This document shows, one piece after another, positions 17,702-25,475 of a stretch of 64,000 bases of DNA. A program made the translations under genes and the position numbers. Position 1 is the first letter of the stretch, and each line of letters begins with the position of its first letter. This DNA comes from an uncultured Clostridia bacterium (GTDB taxonomy: Bacteria > Bacillota > Clostridia > TANB77 > CAG-508). Where the stretch lies: positions 62,001 through 126,000 of the forward strand of contig CAKOXT010000001.1 of the NCBI GenBank assembly GCA_934130285.1, in the 5' to 3' direction. Below the pieces are notes generated by a model. That model did no database searches, was not told where the DNA came from, and was given only the letters and a program-made list of their open reading frames with translations.

Positions 17702-17936
17702 ATGATTAGTTTGGAAAAGAATAATATCAAATAAAATTCAATGTAAATACTGTGGTCAAATAACTGAGTCTAAAAGTACTCAGAGTTTTGTAACATGTAA
17801 ATGTGGATGTTGTAGTGCAGATGATAGTCATTATCATTTAAGTTGTTTATATTTTTATAGTCCAGAATAGGATTTTGTAGATTTAAGTGAAGTAGAAAAA
17901 GTTTTTTTTAAATGCAGTAATAAAAAGGAGTTATAA
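17702..17936 (+). pseudogene. Broken small zinc-ribbon protein
   Basis: Read from 17712, the sequence gives a small cysteine-rich protein (QCKYCGQITESKS, then FVTCKCGCC) followed by DDSHYHL and DFVDLSEVE, which resembles a short zinc-ribbon family common in Firmicutes. The ATG at 17702 is in a different frame from the coding sequence, and an in-frame TAG at 17868-17870 separates the final 22 codons. Both lesions suggest a remnant gene. Confidence 0.6.
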
Positions 17937-17940
17937 GATA

Positions 17941-18708
17941 ATGCAAGTATTTAATTTTTTTATAAATAATTGGGATAAAATATTAACAATTATGGTTGGC
18001 TTAGTTGCAATAATAATTTATAAAATACAAAAGAGAGATGAAAAGAAAAATGCAGCAATATTAATTGTTACACAAATTGATGATTTGAAGGATAAAATTT
18101 CTCAGATTGTAGAGTTAACGACCAATAATCAATTAAATGCTGCAGGAATTTATGAGACTTTAGATATATTAGAAGAAAATCAGTGGAATAAATATAAGCA
18201 TTTGTTTGTTGGTAGTATTGATATAAAAAGCTTAAAAATAATAAATGACTTTTATGAAGGAGTTTCATTAATTCGAGAACAATTAGTTTTATCAAAAAAA
18301 TTGCAACAACAAGCATTTTTTAATAATCAACAATTTTTAGGACAAGATTGCAATATGTATTTAATTGATAGTTTGAATGAAAAAGATAGGTTTAATTATA
18401 CTGGTATAAAAGATGCTTTAAATAATATGCCAGAAGAAGGTGAAAATGCTAAGAATATAAAAGATTCATTATTGAAAATTGCAGAAATACAATTACCACC
18501 CAATATAGATAAAACACAATATATGAATAAATATATTACTAAAACAGATGAACTAAAAAATATTTTTGGTAAACAAGGAATTTTTATTTCTTATTTACCA
18601 GAACAGGTATATATAACGATTGAAAAAGAATTAAAAAAATTAAGTCATATTGAAATAATGGGTTGTATGGGATATAAAAAAATAAGGAAAATATCTAAAA
18701 TTAAATAG
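17941..18708 (+). CDS. Hypothetical membrane-anchored protein
   Basis: A 255-residue protein with one N-terminal transmembrane segment (about residues 12-27, ILTIMVGLVAIIIY) followed by a basic stretch and a soluble, mainly helical cytoplasmic domain. I do not recognise its family. The opening sequence (NWDKILTI...KRDEKKNAAILIVTQI) resembles small membrane proteins often seen among mobile genes in Clostridia, but no function can be assigned. AAGGAG lies ten bases before the ATG. It follows the broken zinc-ribbon gene by four bases and is followed by a weak terminator. No active-site pattern stands out. Confidence 0.6.
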   Translation: MQVFNFFINNWDKILTIMVGLVAIIIYKIQKRDEKKNAAILIVTQIDDLKDKISQIVELTTNNQLNAAGIYETLDILEENQWNKYKHLFVGSIDIKSLKIINDFYEGVSLIREQLVLSKKLQQQAFFNNQQFLGQDCNMYLIDSLNEKDRFNYTGIKDALNNMPEEGENAKNIKDSLLKIAEIQLPPNIDKTQYMNKYITKTDELKNIFGKQGIFISYLPEQVYITIEKELKKLSHIEIMGCMGYKKIRKISKIK

Positions 18709-18719
18709 ATATATTTTAA

Positions 18720-18748
18720 AAGTCAGCGGAGATGCTGATTTTTATTTT
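18720..18748 (+). terminator. Intrinsic terminator after the hypothetical membrane gene
   Basis: AAGTCAGC at 18720-18727 pairs with GCTGATTT at 18734-18741 (one G-T pair), with a six-base loop and a T-rich tail to about 18748. Confidence 0.7.
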
Positions 18749-18797
18749 TGCTAAAATTTATAAAAATAGGCAAAAATGAGAAAAAATCTCAAAAACG

Positions 18798-18825
18798 TTG
18801 ATATTTTTTTGCTTTAGTATATAAT
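18798..18825 (+). promoter_or_regulatory. Promoter of the AAA ATPase gene
   Basis: TTGATA at 18798-18803 and TATAAT at 18820-18825 are separated by 16 bases, with AAAGGAGG just downstream. Together with the terminator before it, this marks 18850 as an independent transcription unit. Confidence 0.65.
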
Positions 18826-18849
18826 ATATAAAGTAAAGGAGGATTTAAA

Positions 18850-20058
18850 ATGTTAATAAGATTTAGTTTTAAAAATTTCAAATCTTTTAAAAATGAAAAT
18901 TGCTTGGATATGGAAGCAACATCACTAAAAGAACATGAGTATAATATAGCTAAAACGGAAAATGGTGAATATTTAAAAGTATCAGCAATTTATGGTGCAA
19001 ATGCTAGTGGGAAAACTAATGTACTACAAGCATTTGGATATATGAAAAATAGAGTGCTAATAACAGATGATTCAAGAAAAAATTTTCCAGCAGAAGAAAA
19101 TGTTTTTAGTTATATGATAAATAATGAGCCAATTAGCTTAGAAGTAGAAATATTAGCTAAAAATGGAAAAGTATATAAATATGGGTTTGAAGTATTAAAA
19201 GATTATATTATATCAGAATGGTTATTTGAAAAAAGAATAAATAAGTTTTATACAATATTTGAAAGAGATAGTAACAATGTAATCTTAAAAGACGAAAATA
19301 AAAAGCAAGAATTTTCTAATATAGATGAGAGAACTTTATTTTTAAATATTTATAGTAAAATTGATAGTAATAACAAAAATCTTAATAATGTAGTAGAATG
19401 GTTTATAAATGCTAATTATTTAGATTTAGGAAATCCTTTGTTTGAAAATAATATAAATAATAGAATATCATTAAAAATAATAAGTGATGAAAAATATAAA
19501 AATGAATTAATAAGATTTATAAAAACATTTGATTCTGGCATTGAAGGTATAAAAGTTACTTCAGATTCAGTAGAAGCTGTTAAAAATAATAATGATGTTG
19601 TAAAGATAGAATTAATTCATAAAGGAGAAAATGGAATTATTAAAGCATTACCATTAGAACTTGAATCAAATGGAACAAGAAAAATGTTTCATCTATTTGA
19701 CTTCTTCATGGATGCATTAAAATTAGGTATGGTATTATTTGTTGATGAATTAGATGCAAAATTACATCCATTATTAACAAGATATATTATAAATTTATTT
19801 CATAATCCAGAAACTAATATTGGGAATGGACAGTTAATATATTCAACTCATGATACTGTTAATTTAAATAAGGATACTTTTAGAAGAGATGAAATATGGT
19901 TTGCTGAAAAAAATAAAGATGGGATTTCTACAATTTATTCATTATCTGATTATAAAATAAATGATACAAAGGTAAGAAATGATGCAACTTACAATAAAGA
20001 TTACTTGTCTGGGAGATATGGTGCAATTCCAGTGTTAGAGAATTTTGTAAAATTTTAG
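18850..20058 (+). CDS. AAA15/AbiL-like ATPase
   Basis: A 402-residue ABC/SMC-type ATPase. It has an N-terminal FKNFKSFKNE strand pair, Walker A GANASGKT at residues 49-56, a degenerate signature (ESNGTRKMFHL) near 275, Walker B LFVDELDAKLHP near 294-305, and the switch STHD near 331. This layout fits the AAA15 (AbiEii/AbiL-like, RloA-type) ATPases of abortive-infection and restriction-linked loci. In two-gene versions an RloB-like or AbiLii-like nuclease follows, but here the next gene is an MqsR-type toxin with its own promoter. The ATPase may therefore be solitary or have lost its partner. The sequence is undamaged and has a strong ribosome site. Confidence 0.85.
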   Translation: MLIRFSFKNFKSFKNENCLDMEATSLKEHEYNIAKTENGEYLKVSAIYGANASGKTNVLQAFGYMKNRVLITDDSRKNFPAEENVFSYMINNEPISLEVEILAKNGKVYKYGFEVLKDYIISEWLFEKRINKFYTIFERDSNNVILKDENKKQEFSNIDERTLFLNIYSKIDSNNKNLNNVVEWFINANYLDLGNPLFENNINNRISLKIISDEKYKNELIRFIKTFDSGIEGIKVTSDSVEAVKNNNDVVKIELIHKGENGIIKALPLELESNGTRKMFHLFDFFMDALKLGMVLFVDELDAKLHPLLTRYIINLFHNPETNIGNGQLIYSTHDTVNLNKDTFRRDEIWFAEKNKDGISTIYSLSDYKINDTKVRNDATYNKDYLSGRYGAIPVLENFVKF

Positions 20059-20065
20059 TAAAGTG

Positions 20066-20137
20066 TTGACTTTTGTTCATAGCCATGGTAAAATTTATGT
20101 GCCACCAAAAAATGGCACACCGATAAAGAAGATGGCA
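20066..20137 (+). promoter_or_regulatory. Promoter and candidate operators of toxin-antitoxin module 1
   Basis: TTGACT at 20066-20071 and TAAAAT at 20089-20094 are spaced by 17 bases. Copies of the half-site ATGGC/TGCCA surround the promoter: 20082-20086, 20100-20104, 20113-20117 and 20132-20137. The pair at 20099-20104 and 20113-20118 (GTGCCA/TGGCAC) can also form a hairpin. The same half-sites surround the promoter of module 2, so the cognate antitoxin is a likely repressor. Confidence 0.65.
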
Positions 20138-20141
20138 TAGA

Positions 20142-20501
20142 ATGAATAATATAGGAGGTAATATACAAAGTCAATATTTACTTAAAATCAAAAGAATTGT
20201 AGATAGTGACAATAATGGTGATAAGTTTATAATAAGAAGAAGACAAAAAAATATAGAGTTCATGAGAGAATATGGCTTAAATGATGAAGACATAAAGGAT
20301 ATTATAAGAGAACTCTCAGTAGATGATTGCTTTGCAGGTCCAGAAAAAGACAGAGATCCACAATATGAAGGGTGGATATTTAAATTTAGTCCTTTATTTG
20401 AAGGAACGAAGCTATATATTAAGATAAGAATCGAGAGTATAAAAAAATCAGTTTGTTTGTCAGTTCATGAATTTGGTAAATATGATGATGAGGTGAATTA
20501 A
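20142..20501 (+). CDS. MqsR-family toxin, module 1
   Basis: A 119-residue protein close to the MqsR-like toxins of Firmicutes: LLKIKRIVDS, the charged RRRQKNIEFM stretch, VDDCFAGPEKDRDP, and LYIKIRIE...CLSVHEFG at the end. MqsR toxins have a RelE-like fold and cleave mRNA. It is closely similar throughout to the toxin at 26616-26972, and the two start at the same aligned position. The antitoxin frame begins two bases after its stop, as is normal for toxin-first MqsRA operons. Only a weak ribosome site (GAAGATGG) precedes the ATG. The family call is from motif memory, not a search. Confidence 0.8.
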   Translation: MNNIGGNIQSQYLLKIKRIVDSDNNGDKFIIRRRQKNIEFMREYGLNDEDIKDIIRELSVDDCFAGPEKDRDPQYEGWIFKFSPLFEGTKLYIKIRIESIKKSVCLSVHEFGKYDDEVN

Positions 20502-20502
20502 A

Positions 20503-21519
20503 ACGAAAGTATATTGTCCATATTGTAAAAAAGAAGTAGAGTACAAAGTTGAAAAAAGAGATTTAAAGGAATTTAGAGGAATAGAAATAAACACATATGA
20601 AGATGTAGCTGTATGTAAAGAATGCCATCAAGATTTATATGTAAATGAAATTGAAGAAAAGAATAATGAAAGAATATATGAACTATATAGAGAAAAAGCA
20701 AATATAATTAAACCACAAGATATTATAGATTTAAGAGAAAAGTACGATATATCACAAAGAGAACTAACTGCTATTCTTGGATTTGGAAAAATGACTATCA
20801 ATAGATATGAAAGAGGTGGAGTACCAACAAAATCTCAAAGCGATTATATAAAATTATTAATAGATGATAATAATAAATTTATAGAAAAAGTAAAAGAAGC
20901 ATATAAAAATGGTAGTATTAATGATAAGACCTACGAAAAGATAATATCAAGGAATTTAGAAAATGAAATAAGTAAAGATGACATTCAAGATATGTATAGA
21001 AGAGTTATAAATAATTCTTTACGATTAAAACCAAACATATTTAATGGATATAAAGCATTTGATTTAGAATTGGTGGAAAATATTATATCTTATATTTCTA
21101 GTAAAGTTAGTAATTTAACAATTACAAGTCTTAATAAATATTTATGGTTTATAGATATATTGTCATTTAATAAAAGAGGAGTTTCAATTACTGGATTAAC
21201 ATATCAAAAGCAACAATATGGTCCTACAATAATAGATCAAAGATACAAAGAAATTTCTTTATTAGATGATAAATATATAAGAAATGATTATGAAGATGAA
21301 AGTGGCACAAAAACTATTATAACAAGTAACAAAAATTTTGATTTAAGCAAATTAAAGGACAGCGAAATTGAAATAATAAATAAAATAATTAAATTACTAA
21401 AGAATAAAAACGTGACAGATATTTCTAATATGTCACATGAAGAGGAAGGGTGGAAAAAAACTAAAAAATTTGATGAGATATCATTTGAATATGCTATGAA
21501 TTTAAATATAGTTAAATAA
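20503..21519 (+). CDS. MqsA-like/HTH/Panacea antitoxin, module 1, with ACG at the start position
   Basis: A 338-residue frame without internal stops, the same length as the paralogue at 26974-27990. It has an N-terminal zinc finger (YCPYCKKEV ... CKECHQDL), an XRE-type helix-turn-helix (QRELTAILGFGKMTINRYERGG), and a C-terminal Panacea/DUF4065-like domain (LTITSLNKYLWFIDILSF, ITGLTYQKQQYGPTI). The paralogue starts ATG AAA GTA; here the same position reads ACG AAA GTA, one base after the toxin stop. The first true in-frame ATG is at about 20791, inside the helix-turn-helix, so a product starting there would lack the zinc finger. Expression at low level from ACG is possible. Confidence 0.85.
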   Translation, partial: TKVYCPYCKKEVEYKVEKRDLKEFRGIEINTYEDVAVCKECHQDLYVNEIEEKNNERIYELYREKANIIKPQDIIDLREKYDISQRELTAILGFGKMTINRYERGGVPTKSQSDYIKLLIDDNNKFIEKVKEAYKNGSINDKTYEKIISRNLENEISKDDIQDMYRRVINNSLRLKPNIFNGYKAFDLELVENIISYISSKVSNLTITSLNKYLWFIDILSFNKRGVSITGLTYQKQQYGPTIIDQRYKEISLLDDKYIRNDYEDESGTKTIITSNKNFDLSKLKDSEIEIINKIIKLLKNKNVTDISNMSHEEEGWKKTKKFDEISFEYAMNLNIVK

Positions 21520-21530
21520 AAAGATAGAAG

Positions 21531-21568
21531 CAAAATATTTTAGTTTTTACTAGAGTATTTTGTTTTTT
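21531..21568 (+). terminator. Terminator of toxin-antitoxin module 1
   Basis: CAAAATATT at 21531-21539 pairs with AGTATTTTG at 21554-21562 with one mismatch, followed by six T. Module 2 ends in a related hairpin built on the same CAAAATATT arm. Confidence 0.7.
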
Positions 21569-21588
21569 AGTTGAAAGGAGAAAGAAAT

Positions 21589-22422
21589 TTGAAACATTAT
21601 ATTTATATAGATAAAGAAATTGTAAACTCATATATATCACAAATCTATGGAGGAATACTAAACAAAGAACAAACAGAAAAAACCAATAAAATAGAGGAAG
21701 GACACAAATTAGATACTCCCGAAGAAAAAATTAAGGCGACAGTTAAAGGGGGACTACCTGGAATAATTTCAGGTGATATAGAAACAGAGTATGATGCAAA
21801 TGAAAAAGAAACTAAATCCTTAATAGGAACTAATACATCTAAGGAAGTAGTTGAAAAGATATATCATGATAATTTGTTAGATAATTTAATTGAGTACATA
21901 AGTAATAATGAAAAAATAATACAAAATAGTAACGAAATTGAATATGGAAGTTATATTTCATTGGAAGTACCATTTAATTTTGTAAACCATGAGTATCTAA
22001 ATTCAATAAGCAATAAGCAATTCAAGGATGCCTTTGTAAAAATAATGAATATAACATCGAATAGTAATGATGAAAAAACAAAACAGGCCAAAGGTGCTAT
22101 GGAGTTGATATCAAATTTTACTATATTTTTTGAATCTTGTTTTCCAGCAAAACAATTAATAATTACTGATAATTTGATAATACCAATTAAGGATACTTAT
22201 TTAAGAGAGGATCCAAGTATGATAGATTTCAAATATGGTGGTAATATTAAAGTGATTGGAAAAGTAACAAAAGATTGCAGTAAAGATGAAAATTTTTTTG
22301 GATTATATAATAAAGAATTTGGAAAATCTATACAAGAGGTAAAAGATTCAATGTATAAGATTTTTTTGCCTAAATATAAACAGTCATTTATTATAACACC
22401 AATAGCTTTATATTTTGGATAA
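21589..22422 (+). CDS. DUF6414-family protein
   Basis: A 277-residue soluble protein starting from TTG 21589, with AAAGGAG nine bases upstream. The opening LKHYIYIDKEIVNSYISQIYGG and the following spaced charged linker (about residues 25-70, with KGGLPGIISGDIETEY) match the general pattern of DUF6414 proteins, which are frequent in accessory regions of Firmicutes and have no known reaction. No catalytic motif or membrane segment is visible. It follows the module 1 terminator and precedes a two-TM protein by 53 bases, so those two may form a unit. The family name is from memory and moderately sure; the function is unknown. Confidence 0.65.
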   Translation: MKHYIYIDKEIVNSYISQIYGGILNKEQTEKTNKIEEGHKLDTPEEKIKATVKGGLPGIISGDIETEYDANEKETKSLIGTNTSKEVVEKIYHDNLLDNLIEYISNNEKIIQNSNEIEYGSYISLEVPFNFVNHEYLNSISNKQFKDAFVKIMNITSNSNDEKTKQAKGAMELISNFTIFFESCFPAKQLIITDNLIIPIKDTYLREDPSMIDFKYGGNIKVIGKVTKDCSKDENFFGLYNKEFGKSIQEVKDSMYKIFLPKYKQSFIITPIALYFG

Positions 22423-22475
22423 AATAATAAAAGAAAGTAAATCAGTAATTATATGAGGAGGAAAACAATAATAAA

Positions 22476-23324
22476 ATGAAACTTAATAAAAGAATATTCT
22501 ATTTTAGCACAATATCTAGCATATGTATTTTAGTAATAGCAACTTTATTAGTATTCTATTTAAAAAATAATGAAATAGCTCAATATATAGCTAATATTTT
22601 GTTAAATATATTAGCAGGCCTTATAGTTCTAATTTTTACTTCTTTATTTGATTATTTCATAAAAAGAAGAGAATGTTTGGAAGCAATAATGAAACAATGT
22701 CAGTTTTTTGCCATTGAATTTAATAGATTAACATACTTTAAAGAGAAAAGTGTTGATACAATGATTGAGACTAATAAAAAACATGATGAAGATATAAGTG
22801 CAAAAACAATAGAAGAAATCAAACGATATGTTGATACTGAAAATAAAAAAGATTTGGAAAAAATAATGGATGATTATATAAATCTTTCAGAAATTAATTT
22901 AAATGCTTTTTGGGATTTATATAGAGATTTAGATTTCATTTTTGATTATAAAAATAAAAAGAAGAAAGAATTTTGGAATGAAATTTTTAATTATCTTAAT
23001 ATCAAAATAAATAAAATACGTAAAGATGCATATCACTTTAATATATACAAAAAGTCAAATAACGGTAACTATTATGTTAATGCACATAAATTAAATGAAC
23101 TTCAAAAAGAAATATTTTATATTGAAAGACAAGAATGGAAAACAGAAAACGAAGAAGTTTGGAATAAGAATGTATCAAATATTAACATTTCATATTCAGT
23201 TGATGTTAATATTGTAGATAAATCAAAAACATTAATTTTTAATAAAATAACAGACCATCTTTTTACAATGTATGACAAAGTTGCTAATATTGCATATTAT
23301 CACAAAAATGATAAAGAGTGGTAA
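22476..23324 (+). CDS. Hypothetical protein with two N-terminal membrane segments
   Basis: A 282-residue protein with transmembrane segments near residues 9-28 (STISSICILVIATLLVFYL) and 36-57 (ANILLNILAGLIVLIFTSLF), then a long, charged, helical cytoplasmic domain. No family is recognised. This two-helix plus helical-domain layout is common among putative membrane effectors in defence loci, but it has no diagnostic residues. A GGAGG lies about 14 bases before the ATG, longer than usual. It follows a DUF6414 gene and ends at a strong terminator shared with the opposing gene. Confidence 0.6.
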   Translation: MKLNKRIFYFSTISSICILVIATLLVFYLKNNEIAQYIANILLNILAGLIVLIFTSLFDYFIKRRECLEAIMKQCQFFAIEFNRLTYFKEKSVDTMIETNKKHDEDISAKTIEEIKRYVDTENKKDLEKIMDDYINLSEINLNAFWDLYRDLDFIFDYKNKKKKEFWNEIFNYLNIKINKIRKDAYHFNIYKKSNNGNYYVNAHKLNELQKEIFYIERQEWKTENEEVWNKNVSNINISYSVDVNIVDKSKTLIFNKITDHLFTMYDKVANIAYYHKNDKEW

Positions 23325-23330
23325 AAGCAA

Positions 23331-23380
23331 AAATACAATTGTGCTACATTTTACAAATTTGTAGCACAATTGTATTTTTT
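23331..23380. terminator. Strong bidirectional terminator
   Basis: The arm ATACAATTGTGCTACA (23333-23348) is perfectly complementary to TGTAGCACAATTGTAT (23360-23375), with an 11-base loop and T-rich/A-rich tails. It lies between convergent genes ending at 23324 (+) and 23383 (-). Confidence 0.9.
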
Positions 23381-23382
23381 TG

Positions 23383-23676
23383 TTATTTCTCAAAACAACC
23401 CATAACTAACTGAGAGCCATCCACAAACCCATTTCTATAATACTTCTCATTCCAATAATCGCAATAATCCAAAAAATTATCATCAAGTTTATGTAATTGT
23501 TGTCTAACATATTTTTTATTACACTCAGATACATTCCTTAAAATATTTTCAGCTATTTCATCAAAATAAATCCAATGTTTTTTATCTTCAGCAGATTTTA
23601 ATGAAGAAATATTTTCATCTCTATAAGCAAACCACTCTCTTAAAATATCGTCATTAACTTCTCTTAAATTTTTCAT
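23383..23676 (-). CDS. Small hypothetical protein, 97 residues
   Basis: A 97-residue soluble, acidic, helical protein (opening MKNLREVNDDILREWFAYRD; ending NEKYYRNGFVDGSQLVMGCF). I take ATG 23676 because GGAGG lies just upstream (23684-23688), while the longer frame to 23862 has none. The EKYYRNGFxDG ending looks like a small family present in many Clostridia, but I cannot name its function. It is convergent with the two-TM gene and faces a strong terminator. Confidence 0.7.
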   Translation of the reverse strand: MKNLREVNDDILREWFAYRDENISSLKSAEDKKHWIYFDEIAENILRNVSECNKKYVRQQLHKLDDNFLDYCDYWNEKYYRNGFVDGSQLVMGCFEK

Positions 23677-24064
23677 AATAAAACCTCCAAAATAGTTCTT
23701 AATTTTATAGAAGATTACTGTATTTTTTATTACATAAAGTTGGGAAAATTTTGGAAAGAATTGCTTCAAAAAACATTCTAAAATTGCATAAATATTCAAT
23801 AAATCAAATCTTCTATAAATGGCTAAATACCAACAAAAGCCTAAGTTTTCATAAATCTTCAAAAGTGCTTTTGCCGGCGCTCATAACCCGAAGGCATAAG
23901 ATGAAATATTTTTGCTATATAAGACGTATAAGTTTTCGATATAAATACTTTAAAAGCATAACCATGTCAATCTGGATAAAATATTTAATTTATGGTAGAA
24001 TTTATACAGATTTAGGTAAAAATAAATTAAAAAACATTATTATATAAATATGCAGGTGATTAGA
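23677..24064. other. Intergenic stretch with a tRNA-Met-like fragment
   Basis: No convincing gene is seen over these 388 bases; the longest open frame has no ribosome site and an implausible composition. The notable element is a GC-rich patch around 23870-23900, within AT-rich DNA. It contains GCTCATAACCCGAAGG, which matches what I recall of the anticodon arm of bacterial tRNA-Met, flanked by TGCC and GGCA. It is not a complete tRNA. Confidence 0.35.
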
Positions 24065-24448
24065 ATGATAAATGTTGTTGCAGCGGTAATAAAAAACGAA
24101 GAAGGTAAAATTTTAATAGCAAAAAGAAACTTAAAAAAATCTCAAGGAGGTTTATGGGAGTTTCCTGGAGGAAAGATTGAGCCAAATGAATCAAGAGAAG
24201 CGGCTATTATAAGAGAGATAAAAGAAGAATTAACAATAGATATTAATGTAGAGAGTTATATAGGTGAGAAAATATTTAATTATCCTGATAAGGATGTAAA
24301 TTTAATTGCATTAGAGTGCAAAATTGTAAATGGTAATATAAAGTTACTAGAACATGAAGATGCAAAATGGATTGATATTAGTGAATTGGACACTTTTGAG
24401 TTTGCACCTGCTGATATTTTTATTGTTGAGTCATTAAGAAAAATGTAA
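24065..24448 (+). CDS. MutT-like Nudix hydrolase
   Basis: A 127-residue protein with the Nudix box: GGLWEFPGGKIEPNESREAA then REIKEEL, fitting G-x5-E-x7-REUxEExxU. The WEFPGGK sequence is typical of MutT 8-oxo-dGTP diphosphatases and of some CTP pyrophosphohydrolases, which clean the nucleotide pool. The start is at ATG 24065, seven bases after AGGTGAT; the ATG at 24050 lacks a ribosome site. The gene stands alone with a terminator behind it. The domain is complete and no unusual residue is seen. It is a different protein from the Nudix-MazG fusion at 4.5 kb. Confidence 0.9.
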   Translation: MINVVAAVIKNEEGKILIAKRNLKKSQGGLWEFPGGKIEPNESREAAIIREIKEELTIDINVESYIGEKIFNYPDKDVNLIALECKIVNGNIKLLEHEDAKWIDISELDTFEFAPADIFIVESLRKM

Positions 24449-24497
24449 TTTATTATTAATAGAAAATATAATTTTTAAGAATCACTTTATGAAGTAA

Positions 24498-24541
24498 CCC
24501 CTCCTTATTAGACAGAATTTGTTTAATAAGGAGGGGGCTAT
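24498..24541 (+). terminator. Terminator after the Nudix gene
   Basis: CCCCTCCTTATTA (24498-24510) and its perfect complement at 24524-24536 form a 13-bp stem with a 13-base loop, followed by GCTATTTTTATT. Confidence 0.8.
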
Positions 24542-24582
24542 TTTTATTAAAAGGTCAATATGGTATTACAAAAGTGGCAAGT

Positions 24583-24611
24583 TTGCTAAATTTCAGTATT
24601 TCTGCTATAAT
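24583..24611 (+). promoter_or_regulatory. Promoter of the 172-residue hypothetical gene
   Basis: TTGCTA at 24583-24588 and TATAAT at 24606-24611 have a 17-base spacer. The predicted leader is about 100 bases and contains a terminator-like hairpin. Confidence 0.65.
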
Positions 24612-24666
24612 TAAATATATTCTGATATATTCAAATACACAGTTTGATAGAATATTACTTAAGATT

Positions 24667-24710
24667 CTGGAGGGCTGTGTTGACCTCCAGCTTTTTTTAT
24701 TTAGGAGGTC
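24667..24710 (+). promoter_or_regulatory. Terminator/anti-SD hairpin pair in the leader (candidate attenuator)
   Basis: CTGGAGG (24667-24673) pairs with CCTCCAG (24684-24690), directly followed by seven T: a terminator. The same downstream arm, GACCTCC (24682-24688), is also a perfect complement of GGAGGTC (24704-24710), which contains the ribosome site of the next gene. The two pairings exclude one another. Confidence 0.55.
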
Positions 24711-24716
24711 TCAGAT

Positions 24717-25235
24717 ATGAGAAGAAAAGACTTAGAAATTTGTGTTGATTTGGAACAGTTTGGTGGCAATCGTTTATATACGGTTGAAGAGCTTGTGACT
24801 GAGGTTATCGAGAACAGAAGAATGAGTTTCTTGAAGAATCTTTTGCCAATGAAGGCGGGAGAGCTTAGCAACAGATATGTTTTCGATGCAATAGCTTTCA
24901 ATGCAGTTATTGATGATTTTGGTGTTAGTTTCACTGAATGTGAGTGTGCTAATGTAAATTATGAAGGTACGATTGAATATACGGTGACGGCTGGTGAAGA
25001 TTGGACTTATCGTTTGAAAACAACAATTACTTGGCGTGATGGATTACCAGAGGCTTTTGGTTGGTTATGTTTTCATACTGATGTGATTTCAACTTCGGAG
25101 CAGGTAAAGAAACGTAACAGTGGTATGACGGGAACGTCTATGGAGATCAAAGTTATTAATAATGAAACAAAGCTTATAAACAGGCTTGAAGCATTAAACA
25201 GAACGTTAGAATGCGCAAATGAGAATGACAAGTAA
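24717..25235 (+). CDS. Hypothetical protein, 172 residues, higher GC
   Basis: A 172-residue soluble protein that I do not recognise. It is mixed alpha/beta with one TITWRDGLP stretch; no catalytic motif, signal peptide or membrane segment is seen. Its codon use differs from neighbours: more GC-containing codons such as CTT, CGT and GCG, and an AGGAGG ribosome site. This suggests recent acquisition. It is a single-gene unit with its own promoter, a candidate attenuator in the leader and a terminator behind it. Position next to a bile salt hydrolase is not informative. Confidence 0.65.
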   Translation: MRRKDLEICVDLEQFGGNRLYTVEELVTEVIENRRMSFLKNLLPMKAGELSNRYVFDAIAFNAVIDDFGVSFTECECANVNYEGTIEYTVTAGEDWTYRLKTTITWRDGLPEAFGWLCFHTDVISTSEQVKKRNSGMTGTSMEIKVINNETKLINRLEALNRTLECANENDK

Positions 25236-25250
25236 TATCTGAAATGAAAG

Positions 25251-25286
25251 GGTGGGACGGTTTACCGTCTCATTCTTTTTGTTTTT
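25251..25286 (+). terminator. Terminator after the 172-residue gene
   Basis: GGTGGGACGG (25251-25260) pairs with CCGTCTCATT (25265-25274, two G-T pairs), with a four-base loop followed by a T-rich tail. Confidence 0.8.
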
Positions 25287-25475
25287 ATACTAGAGAGTAA
25301 TTATTAATGTATTTTTTATGTTATTAAAGTGAATTTTAGTATATAAGATTATAATAAGAAGTTTTGGAAAATTTTTTAATTGGTTGAAATATAATTTTAT
25401 TCATAATAAAATTGTGTTGAAAATAAAATGATATTTATATAAAAATTTGATAAAAATAACAAAGGAGGAGATTGT

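Noticed and set aside
8014..17936. Reassignment of TAA or TAG to glutamine in this organism
   Set aside because: Many clearly complete genes here end in TAA or TAG at family-typical lengths (cpsD ends in TAG, hsdM in TAA), so both act as normal stops.
18850..20058. Two-gene RloA-RloB or AbiL system
   Set aside because: The ATPase fits the RloA/AbiLi type, but no RloB/AbiLii partner follows; the next gene is an MqsR toxin with its own promoter.
23751..24047. 98-residue open frame on the + strand
   Set aside because: No ribosome site, no known motif, and it overlaps the promoter side of the 97-residue minus gene and the tRNA-Met-like patch. Probably chance.
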